A stretch of 46,002 nt of DNA, taken from positions 1-46,002 of the forward strand of contig JAGQQG010000048.1 in NCBI GenBank assembly GCA_020426325.1. Direction: 5' to 3'. Position 1 is the stretch's first letter. Each line of letters starts with the position of its first letter. The DNA is from Planctomycetaceae bacterium (GTDB lineage: Bacteria > Planctomycetota > Planctomycetia > Planctomycetales > Planctomycetaceae). Positions 7,876-14,630 of this stretch are shown piece by piece. The position numbers were made by a program, and so were the translations under genes. Below the pieces are notes generated by a model. It saw only the letters and a program-made list of their open reading frames with translations. It did no database searches and was not told the origin of the DNA.

Positions 7876-8676
7876 TCAAGCAGCTCTCTTTCGTGCGAGG
7901 AAGTTCGTCGTCACGAACTGTTCGTGTACTTCTCGGTATCGGGGCATTTGTCGGAAAAAACCACGTGGGGTGATCCGATACAACTGCATCCCCTGATCGC
8001 GGAAGAACTGGTAGAAGTCGCGAAAGTACGTGCGCGAGTCGATGTTGCAACCGCCGAACTCGAACGTAACTGCGTCGATGCGGCTCTCGACGAACATTCG
8101 CTTCGCTCCGGCGAGCACGTCCTGCTCGTGGCCTTCAACGTCGATCTTGAGCAGGTGAATGTGTCTGATATCGTGCTCGTCGCAGTAGTCGTCAAGCGTG
8201 CGTACATCGACCTGTTGGGAAAGTTCCATCGAACGGTCGAAGTGCGAGAGGTCTCGCTTTGTCAGCGAACTGAGGCCGGACGCAGGCACGTCTGAGTAGA
8301 GTGTCGCTATGCCTCGCTCGGCCCCGAGGGCGACGTTGTTCAATCGGACTTTTTTCGTCTCTCCGAATTTTGAAGAGAGTTGCGAGAAGGCTTCGCGACC
8401 CGGCTCGAAGCTGTGCAGATCGATCCGCGAGTTGTCACATTGTTCGTGAATGAGTGTTGCGAACTGGCCGACGTTGGCACCGACGTCGAACACGCACAAA
8501 CGCTCAGCGGGATGCTCATTGATCATCCGCACGAGACCAAGCTCGCCGCTGGTGCTGACCTTGGTGCCGGCACCGATTCCCATCAGGTAGTGGGAGAACT
8601 TGACGTTATATTCCAACAGACGTTGAGAGACGTCGTTGCCGGTGAACAGCGAACAGGCTCGCTTGAGGACTGACAT
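7876..8676 (-). CDS. FkbM family methyltransferase
   Basis: A 266-residue class I SAM methyltransferase of the FkbM family. It shows the SAM-binding loop CVFDVGANVGQFATL (about 61-75), LHSFEPGREAF, VALGAERGIATLY, and the family-typical HLLKIDVEGHEQDVLAGA near residue 170, where the Asp/Glu/His set defines the group. FkbM enzymes O-methylate sugars or macrolide hydroxyls. The ATG at 8676-8674 has GGAG six bases upstream, but that site lies inside the 3' arm of a perfect 11-bp hairpin (8681-8723), so translation may be controlled. It lies 71 bases after the hydroxylase gene. Confidence 0.9.
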   Translation of the reverse strand: MSVLKRACSLFTGNDVSQRLLEYNVKFSHYLMGIGAGTKVSTSGELGLVRMINEHPAERLCVFDVGANVGQFATLIHEQCDNSRIDLHSFEPGREAFSQLSSKFGETKKVRLNNVALGAERGIATLYSDVPASGLSSLTKRDLSHFDRSMELSQQVDVRTLDDYCDEHDIRHIHLLKIDVEGHEQDVLAGAKRMFVESRIDAVTFEFGGCNIDSRTYFRDFYQFFRDQGMQLYRITPRGFFRQMPRYREVHEQFVTTNFLARKRAA

Positions 8677-8680
8677 GCAA

Positions 8681-8723
8681 AACTCCGCTCGACCCCGAGT
8701 TGAGTGGGAAAACGAGCGGAGTT
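8681..8723 (-). promoter_or_regulatory. Hairpin that occludes the FkbM ribosome binding site
   Basis: AACTCCGCTCG and CGAGCGGAGTT form a perfect 11-bp stem with a 21-base loop between the hydroxylase and FkbM genes. On the minus-strand transcript the 3' arm contains the GGAG that serves the FkbM ATG, and it is followed by TTTTGC and then the ATG. Two readings are possible: a translational switch, or a leaky terminator/attenuator of stem plus short T-run. Confidence 0.6.
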
Positions 8724-8747
8724 ATAGGTTTTTCTGCCGAATCAGGT

Positions 8748-9449
8748 CTAGGCGGCCTTTTTCGCGAACTTTTGGACTTCATTCGCCACTTTTCGTCCGT
8801 AGGTGTGCCGGGCGATCAGGGTTGTGGCTCGATTCAGCATCGTGGGGAGCATGGGCATGGGCCGCAACACGTCGATGATCAACACGCAGCGGACGCCGTT
8901 ACTGTGATTGATGACTTCGTGCAGATGCGAATCATCGAACAGGACCGCCTCGCCCAGCTTCCAGGTGTACGGCTGATGGTTCACGACGATACAAGGGGGG
9001 TTGTGCTCCGGTACGCGAAGGGCCAGATGATAACGGAGATAACCGAGGTAAGGCCCTTCATGTGCCGGGATCGACTTCCCCGGATCGAGGATCGAAAAGA
9101 AGGCCTGAATGACATTTGGCACCCGGGCGACCGCAGCACACGTCCTGGGGAACCGCTGACGATTGACGTCCACACGATGGCCGAGGATCTCCAGCATACA
9201 GACGTTCCAGTTGTGTGCCGTCGTATCGGAGATTTTGGCCTCACCCGCATCCACATCGTGGTAGCGCGGCAGGCGTGTTTCGGACTGGAGCAGATCCTCG
9301 AGTTCCTCCCGGATCTCGGGAAAGCACTCCGTCACTCTGTTGAGTTCGGGATAGGTCTCATTGATATCAAAGAAAGTCGGCCGCTTCTCATACCCGACGT
9401 ACGGAGCATAACAGCCATTCACCATCGACTTGAAAATATGATAATCCAC
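8748..9449 (-). CDS. Aspartyl/asparaginyl beta-hydroxylase-like oxygenase
   Basis: A 233-residue member of the AspH (Asp_Arg_Hydrox) family of Fe(II)/2-oxoglutarate-dependent oxygenases. The iron-binding histidines are in SIPAHEGPYLGYLRYHLAL and in EAVLFDDSHLHEVINHS, and the family's RCVLIIDVLRP closes the core. A hydrophilic C-terminus follows. The start was set at GTG 9449 because AAGGAGG lies at 9455-9461, five bases upstream; the TTG at 9470 lies upstream of that site. In bacteria these enzymes hydroxylate small molecules or lipid and peptide groups. Followed by two methyltransferase genes, it is the likely first gene of the group. Confidence 0.88.
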   Translation of the reverse strand: MDYHIFKSMVNGCYAPYVGYEKRPTFFDINETYPELNRVTECFPEIREELEDLLQSETRLPRYHDVDAGEAKISDTTAHNWNVCMLEILGHRVDVNRQRFPRTCAAVARVPNVIQAFFSILDPGKSIPAHEGPYLGYLRYHLALRVPEHNPPCIVVNHQPYTWKLGEAVLFDDSHLHEVINHSNGVRCVLIIDVLRPMPMLPTMLNRATTLIARHTYGRKVANEVQKFAKKAA

Positions 9450-9707
9450 GACGGCCTCCTTGAGCCGCAAGATGAGCGGAGTCTAGAACGGTCCCTGAGT
9501 GGGAGAGGGAACGGAAGCTAGCAAAAACCCCATCACGCCGTGAACGTGACTCAGAATCGAACCAGGCGAGCAACACAAGCCATGATTCTGCCAAGTTTCG
9601 ACGTCACTCTGAGTTATGGCAATCGGGCCTGTCGATGCCCTAAATAGAGGCGTCTCAAGTTTCCGCAAGAACTGCTTGTTGCATGGGCTCGAAAGCTGTT
9701 CGGCAGG

Positions 9708-11510
9708 TCAGGTCTGCCGCGTCTCCAACGTCTCCCAGCGAGCAAACAACGTTTCGAGTTGCGAATTCAACTCCTGCAAGCGGGCGTTCACGTCGGCGAT
9801 GACGGAGCCTTCCTGTTTGAAGAACGTCGGGCTGGCCATCTGTTCGTGAAGCTCAGCGACTTCCTGTTCGAGTTCATGGATCTGTTCAGGAAGTGCTTCG
9901 AGTTCCTTCTGTTCCTTGAAACTGAGTTTGGCGGGTTTGCGATCCGGGGAAGCCGTCGTCCTCTCAACTTTTGTAGTCGGCGGGTCCGGCTCGCTGTGAA
10001 CGGCTGACTGCTCGCCGCGTTGCCGGACGTAGTCGTCATAGCCTCCGTCGTACTCCTTCACCACGCCATCCCCCTCAAAGGCAAGCGTACTGGTCACCAC
10101 GTTGTTGAGGAAGGCGCGGTCGTGACTGACCAGCAGCAGGGTGCCGGAGTAATCGGCCACGAGTTCTTCCAGCAGTTCGAGCGTCTCGGTGTCGAGATCG
10201 TTCGTTGGTTCGTCGAGGACCATCACGTTGGAAGGGCGTTTGAAGATACGAGCCAGTAGTAGCCGGTTGCGTTCACCTCCGGAGAGGTAGCGGGCAGGTC
10301 GGCGGGCGCGCTCGGGAGTGAACAGGAAGTCCTGCAGGTAACCGATGACATGCTTGGATTTGCCGTTGATGAGGAGCGTGTCCTGACCCTCGCCCACGTT
10401 CTCTGCAACCGTCTGTTCCTCGTTGATCTGCTCGCGGAGCTGATCGAAGTAGATCACCTCCAAATTCGTCCCGTGCCGCACGGAGCCGGACGTCGGTTCG
10501 AGGTCGCCCAGCAGTAACTTCAGGAGTGTCGTTTTTCCAGTCCCGTTGGGGCCGATGATGCCAATCTTGTCGCCGCGCGTAATCAGCATCGACAGGTCCT
10601 GCACAACGGGTTGCTGACCATCGCCGTATGTGAATGTCAGGTTCTTCGTCTCGATGACGAGCCGTCCGGAGCGTTCAGCTTCTCCTGCCTGCATGCGCAC
10701 ATTGCCAAGTTTCTCGCGGCGCTGTCGGCGTTCGTCCCGCATCTTGACGAGTGCCCGCACGCGACCTTCGTTGCGGGTCCGGCGGGCCTTGATCCCCTGG
10801 CGAATCCAGACCTCCTCTTCGGCCAGCTTGCGATCGAACGCCGCGTTCTGCTTCTCCTCAGCATCCAAAGCCTGCTGCTTGCGTTTGAGGAACGTGTTGT
10901 AGTCACAGGTCCAGTCGAACAGACGAGCCCGGTCGACCTCGATGATCCGCGTGGCCAGCGACTGCAGGAACACCCGGTCGTGGGTCACAAAGACCAGCGT
11001 CCCCTGATATGCCTTGAGAAAACCTTCCAGCCAGGAAATGGACTCGATGTCGAGATGGTTCGTCGGTTCATCGAGGAGCAGAATGCCCGGTTCGAGCACA
11101 AGAGCGCGGGCGAGCAGTGTACGACGTTTCATGCCGGACGACAGAGTCGCGAACCGATCAGTACCGTCCAGCGACATGCGGGAGAGTACGACCTCGACCG
11201 CCCGTTCGATCTGCCATTCGTCGAGATCGGCGTCGGCAGCCCCGCCCGCGATGACTTCCGAGACCGTGTGATCGCTGCCGTCGGGGACTTCCTGAATCAG
11301 CCGGGCGATCCGGACCCCATTCGCCGGCTTGACCAGACCTTCGTCCGGAGCGATTTCACCGGCCATAATCTTCATCAGAGTCGATTTGCCGGCACCGTTG
11401 CGGCCGAGGAGGCCAATCCGTTCCCCCATGTCGATTTCCAGATCGACCCCATCCAACAAGGGCTCCCCGCCAAACGAGAAACGGACATCACGGAGACTGA
11501 GCAGAGACAT
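9708..11510 (-). CDS. ABC-F family ATPase (Uup/EttA-like)
   Basis: A 600-residue protein with two ABC ATPase domains and no membrane segment. Domain 1: Walker A GRNGAGKST, signature LSSGMKRR, Walker B ILLLDEPTNHLD. Between the domains is a charged linker (the P-site tRNA-interacting region of ABC-F proteins, around QALDAEEKQNAAFDRKLAEE). Domain 2: GPNGTGKTT, LSGGERNR, VMVLDEPTNDLD. The C-terminus is a coiled coil (LEALPEQIHELEQEVAELHE), which places it near Uup. ABC-F proteins act on the ribosome rather than as transporters. The ATG at 11510 (MSLLSLRDVRFSFGG) is the conventional start; an ATG at 11528 is also in frame. Confidence 0.93.
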   Translation of the reverse strand: MSLLSLRDVRFSFGGEPLLDGVDLEIDMGERIGLLGRNGAGKSTLMKIMAGEIAPDEGLVKPANGVRIARLIQEVPDGSDHTVSEVIAGGAADADLDEWQIERAVEVVLSRMSLDGTDRFATLSSGMKRRTLLARALVLEPGILLLDEPTNHLDIESISWLEGFLKAYQGTLVFVTHDRVFLQSLATRIIEVDRARLFDWTCDYNTFLKRKQQALDAEEKQNAAFDRKLAEEEVWIRQGIKARRTRNEGRVRALVKMRDERRQRREKLGNVRMQAGEAERSGRLVIETKNLTFTYGDGQQPVVQDLSMLITRGDKIGIIGPNGTGKTTLLKLLLGDLEPTSGSVRHGTNLEVIYFDQLREQINEEQTVAENVGEGQDTLLINGKSKHVIGYLQDFLFTPERARRPARYLSGGERNRLLLARIFKRPSNVMVLDEPTNDLDTETLELLEELVADYSGTLLLVSHDRAFLNNVVTSTLAFEGDGVVKEYDGGYDDYVRQRGEQSAVHSEPDPPTTKVERTTASPDRKPAKLSFKEQKELEALPEQIHELEQEVAELHEQMASPTFFKQEGSVIADVNARLQELNSQLETLFARWETLETRQT

Positions 11511-11594
11511 GAGAGCGTACGAAACCATTCCAGCGGATCGGGACCAACAGGAATTGCTTCTAACGTGTCCGTGTCGTTTTGACCAGCGGTGATC

Positions 11595-11816
11595 TCAGAT
11601 CGCCTCGCTGCCAACCCGTTTCAGAATCTCGCAGAGCATAGCCGTCTGTTTTTCGGTGTGGTCATCGAGACAGCGGAGATGGTTCGTCCAGGAATCGCGA
11701 AGCGGCAAGACGAAGTGCTTCGCCGTCCACATGGCACAGTGGCTCAGCATCCGGAGAAAGACGATGAGCACCAGCAGGGGAGTTCCCAGATCGATACAGC
11801 GTTCAATCCATTCCAC
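11595..11816 (-). CDS. Small membrane protein overlapping the ethylene-receptor-like gene
   Basis: A 73-residue protein starting with GTG at 11816-11814, which overlaps the end of the upstream gene by 14 bases in another frame. It has one membrane helix (about 9-28, LGTPLLVLIVFLRMLSHCAM) followed by a charged helical tail (LPLRDSWTNHLRCLDDHTEK onward) of about 40 residues, predicted to lie in the cytoplasm. The overlap suggests translational coupling, hence a partner of the sensor-like protein. I do not recognise the family. A frameshift that splits one longer protein is an alternative, because the same tail could follow the third helix of the upstream protein. Confidence 0.55.
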   Translation of the reverse strand: MEWIERCIDLGTPLLVLIVFLRMLSHCAMWTAKHFVLPLRDSWTNHLRCLDDHTEKQTAMLCEILKRVGSEAI

Positions 11817-12162
11817 GGTGCAGAATCCAAATGATGAGAGTGATGTTGGCCAGCCACGAGATGCCGGCTGTCTGCCAGGTCCACAGAGCGACAAGCAGAT
11901 AGTTGGGGTAGAAGAAGGGCATGATCCCCTCGATCAGATGCCCGATCGCACAGCTGAAGACGAACGCTCCGTAGATCAGCACGATGCGTTCGATCTGCAA
12001 TGGCCTGTCGAAGAAACCACTGCGAAATGCCTGCCACAAGATCAGCGGATTCACCAGATAGGCCAGAGACAGCAAGAACGATCCGCTCCAGTAGAGCAGT
12101 TCCAACCACAGAGGCCAGACTCCCTCGACGCAACACTCACTGCGAGGGAGGAAATGAACCAT
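11803..12162 (-). CDS. Stand-alone ethylene-receptor-like membrane sensor domain
   Basis: A 119-residue, three-helix membrane protein (about 17-43, 57-78, 86-114). It matches the N-terminal ethylene-binding domain of plant and cyanobacterial receptors in several places: ECCVEGVWP (C10, C11) against the CNCIEPQWP opening of ETR1, LAYLVNPL against IAYFSIPL, and GAFVFSCAIGHLIE against GAFIVLCGATHLIN. C71 and H75 keep the C-x3-H spacing of the copper ligands Cys65 and His69. The residue aligned with the essential Asp25 appears to be S28, so true ethylene binding is uncertain. No histidine kinase or GAF domain follows. The ATG at 12162 has GGAG seven bases upstream. Confidence 0.65.
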   Translation of the reverse strand: MVHFLPRSECCVEGVWPLWLELLYWSGSFLLSLAYLVNPLILWQAFRSGFFDRPLQIERIVLIYGAFVFSCAIGHLIEGIMPFFYPNYLLVALWTWQTAGISWLANITLIIWILHRGMD

Positions 12163-12653
12163 GAATCACTCCGAATTGAACACGGCAGGACGACATCAGG
12201 TCCTGTTGCCCTACGCGGAGCGGTTGCGCTTTGGTCAGAGTTCGAACGTGCTTGGCAATGGAAATCGACGACGCGGGGCGGGTTGCGCCGACGTGGTGAA
12301 TGTTATGCCAGGCGGTCGCGGCTCGGCAGGAGCCTCGCCCTCCCATGTCGAGAATTCGCGGCATCCATTTTCGCTGTACTTGCAGTGTCCGACAGATGCC
12401 GTGTCTTGCTTCAAACCAACACGAGCAGGACGACCACGAAAAAAACAAACCCCACGCGTTGCCGGAGAGACAGCGAGTGGAGAGCTGTCATCACTGGCAA
12501 CGGTGGGGAAGGGAAGGAGTCCGGGAGAGTGTTCGCTGTAGGAAGGATGTGAGGGGAGTCGTACGTCGCTGTCCCCTCACCCTGATTTCTCGCTGATGGC
12601 TCGAAATCTGTCCCTCTCCCTCATGGGGAGAGGGACGAGTGTACCTCTCATGC
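12163..12653. other. Intergenic region with dispersed repeats
   Basis: No convincing gene. Around 12312-12351 lies a GCTCGGCAGGAGCCTCGCC-type sequence whose minus frame reads GGRGSCRAA, a peptide that recurs in spurious planctomycete ORFs. From 12547 to 12640 lies a CCCCTCACCCTGATTTC-type sequence ending in a perfect 11-bp hairpin (12610-12636). Confidence 0.5.
12610..12636. terminator. Perfect 11-bp hairpin after the regulator gene
   Basis: GTCCCTCTCCC, a five-base loop and GGGAGAGGGAC form a perfect stem, starting 18 bases past the stop of the minus-strand regulator gene at 12654. The minus strand continues AGATTTCGA, a poor T-run. It may terminate that gene, but it is also part of a dispersed repeat. 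Confidence 0.4.
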
Positions 12654-14042
12654 TTAAGCGGCGCGGGAGATACGATTGGAACCCGGCCCGCCACGCGGGG
12701 GGTAGCCGTATTCGCGAAGCTTGCCGGACAGAGTTCGCAGCCCGATCTTGAGGGCCTTGGCCGTCATTTCGCGGTTCCCACCGAAGCGATTGAATGTCGC
12801 TTCGATGAGTTTGCGTTCCATCTCACGCAGAGTGAGTCCGCTTTCTTCGGCTTCATCCTCTGCCGGCTTCTCGATCCAGGTGGCGAGAGTGTCGGCGTGA
12901 AGTTCTGTTCCGGTTTCGATCGCACAGCAACGTTCGAGAACGTTGTTCAGTTCCCGAATGTTGCCGGGCCACTGATGCTGCTTCAACAAATCGAGAGCTT
13001 CCGGGGTCAGCCGGAGTGTCTGCTTGCCTTCCCTAACGGCGTACTCGGCGAGGAAGTGCTCAGCGAGAACGCTGATGTCTTCGATCCGATTCCGCAGAGC
13101 AGGAACTTTCACGACATGTCCGCTGAGGATCTCCAGCAGGTCCGCTCGGAACTTGCCTTCCTTCACGGCAGCACGCAAATCGACGTGCGTGGTCGCGATG
13201 ATGCTCGGAGGGGGGAGTTCGCCTTCCTTCAACTGATCAGACGATGCTGACGTTGCACGGAGGACACGGACTAAACGCTCCTGAGTCGTCAGCGCGACGG
13301 CATCGACATCGTCGAGGAAGAGCGTGCCGCCTGCTGCTTGCTGGAGCCGACTCTCTTCCCCTTCGGGAGATTCGCCGAACAACTCCTGTTCGATGGCCGT
13401 GCCACAGAGGACTTGACAGCGGATTCGAACGATCGGTTTGCGGCTGCCAAAGCGGGCCCGGTGCAGGGCTCGTGCGGCGACCGTGGTGCCCGAACCGGCT
13501 TCACCGGTAATGAGCACCGGACTGCGATCGTCAGCCAGTTGCTGAAGTTCATCACGCAGTCGCAACATGGAGTTGCACTGTCCGACCATGTCGTCCACAC
13601 CGCGAGAGAGCAATCGTCGTTTGAGCTGCTGGTTCTCAGAGATGAGATGCGATCGGCCGAGTGCGGTGAAAACGGCCCCTCGGAGCTTGTCGCGTGTCAG
13701 GGGGGGATCGAGAACTTCACAGGAAGAGAGTGTCGCAGCCCGGAACTGCTCACGCTGTTGAGCTGCCGGAAGAATAATAAACTGTGTCGGCTGATGATGC
13801 GTCCGAACCAGCCGTTCGAGTTCGATCACCTCCCGGACATCTGCTGGTTCGTCGAGGATACAGACACCAAATGTCTCATCGGGAAGAATCTCCCGGAGCT
13901 GCATGATGTCGGACGCCTCACACGTTTCCGTCGTTTGGTCGGCGATGATTTGAGCCAAACGTCCACGAGCGTTGGCATCACGAGAGCAGAGAACAGCTCG
14001 TCCGCTGAGTCGGATCGTTGCTGCGAATTGGTCAGTAGTCAT
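12654..14042 (-). CDS. Degenerate NtrC-like regulator (pseudo-receiver, AAA+, Fis HTH)
   Basis: A 462-residue protein with the layout of a sigma-54 activator. The receiver-like part (about 14-130) keeps a possible phospho-Asp (D64 in CILDEP) but lacks the acidic pair and the conserved Lys (DPPLT instead of TKP). The AAA+ domain (about 150-390) has Walker A GEAGSGTT with T186 in place of Lys, Walker B LFLDD, and no GAFTGA loop: after ELFG comes ESPEGEESRLQQAAGGTLFL. FRADLLEILSG and LRNRIEDI are retained. The C-terminal Fis-type HTH (NRFGGNREMTAKALKIGLRT) is intact. It probably binds DNA but is unlikely to activate sigma-54 by ATP hydrolysis. The neighbour upstream is the Cys-rich HEAT gene. 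Confidence 0.88.
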   Translation of the reverse strand: MTTDQFAATIRLSGRAVLCSRDANARGRLAQIIADQTTETCEASDIMQLREILPDETFGVCILDEPADVREVIELERLVRTHHQPTQFIILPAAQQREQFRAATLSSCEVLDPPLTRDKLRGAVFTALGRSHLISENQQLKRRLLSRGVDDMVGQCNSMLRLRDELQQLADDRSPVLITGEAGSGTTVAARALHRARFGSRKPIVRIRCQVLCGTAIEQELFGESPEGEESRLQQAAGGTLFLDDVDAVALTTQERLVRVLRATSASSDQLKEGELPPPSIIATTHVDLRAAVKEGKFRADLLEILSGHVVKVPALRNRIEDISVLAEHFLAEYAVREGKQTLRLTPEALDLLKQHQWPGNIRELNNVLERCCAIETGTELHADTLATWIEKPAEDEAEESGLTLREMERKLIEATFNRFGGNREMTAKALKIGLRTLSGKLREYGYPPRGGPGSNRISRAA

Positions 14043-14328
14043 ACGACAAAGGTCCCTGAAATCAAAAGGAGGAGAGGGCCCAAGTGGGGAGAGGAATCGA
14101 ATTGTGAGAGAGGGATTGCGATCGTCGACTCATGAGGCGATCGAGATCGTCAGTGCGTAACGTCAGACGTGCGACTGCCGACCCGGACAAACATCCTGAG
14201 GCGTGAACGCGGAGGATTGGAGATGAGAACACACCAACACGCGGCGAGAACCACGCGCCAACTGGCGGGCTTCATCAGTGGGAAATGGATTGTGAGAGGG
14301 AGAGATCAACAGAGAGTTGAGGGGCGGA

Positions 14329-14358
14329 TTGATATCGGTTTTGGTGATTTTGTGTCAA
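14329..14358 (-). promoter_or_regulatory. Possible sigma-70-type promoter for the regulator gene
   Basis: On the minus strand TTGACA (14358-14353) is followed after 18 bases by TATCAA (14334-14329). This would give a leader of about 280 bases before the ATG at 14042. Only the match to the consensus supports it; planctomycete promoters are poorly defined. Confidence 0.3.
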
Positions 14359-14460
14359 GTGTCTTTGTAAGTTTGCCGACACGATTGCACGCTTTTTGTA
14401 AGAAGTACGTCAAATCGCGCGAGTGCAGCAAACCCAGGGAGACTGGTGAAGCGCGCACTC

Positions 14461-14491
14461 ACACCCCGACCGCTTGCATCGGTCGGGGTGT
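14461..14491. terminator. Perfect 12-bp GC-rich hairpin
   Basis: ACACCCCGACCG, a 7-base loop and CGGTCGGGGTGT. It lies on the minus-strand path after the Cys-rich gene and before the regulator gene. No T-run follows on either strand, so it may be a backup terminator or a processed 3' end. Confidence 0.5.
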
Positions 14492-14524
14492 TACGCAAAA
14501 GTGGTCATTGAGCACGTCAAAGAA

Positions 14525-14570
14525 TCGAACAAACGCGACCCGGGAAGATCCCGAGCCGCGTGTTGTTCGA
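14525..14570 (-). terminator. Long imperfect hairpin, likely terminator of the Cys-rich gene
   Basis: TCGAACAAACGCG at 14525-14537 pairs with CGCGTGTTGTTCGA at 14557-14570, around an inner CGGGA-AGA-TCCCG stem. It lies 61 bases after the stop of the Cys-rich gene; on the minus strand it is followed by TTCTTTGAC, a modest T-rich tail. Confidence 0.5.
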
Positions 14571-14630
14571 ACTCATGTCGAATCGTCCTGTTGACGATCC
14601 CTGATGGCTCAGACGTTCGCTACTGATCAA

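Larger units (their letters stand above)
14043..14630. other. Intergenic region, regulator / Cys-rich gene
   Basis: No gene is supported. The region holds two hairpins downstream of the Cys-rich gene (14525-14570 and 14461-14491) and a possible promoter for the regulator at 14329-14358. Confidence 0.5.

Noticed and set aside
10611-11582. Plus-strand 323-codon frame
   Set aside because: It is antisense to the ABC-F gene, whose motifs are unambiguous.
11656-12552. Plus-strand frame of 298 codons
   Set aside because: It is antisense to the overlapping membrane-protein pair and runs on through repeats; low-complexity, no domain, no ribosome site.
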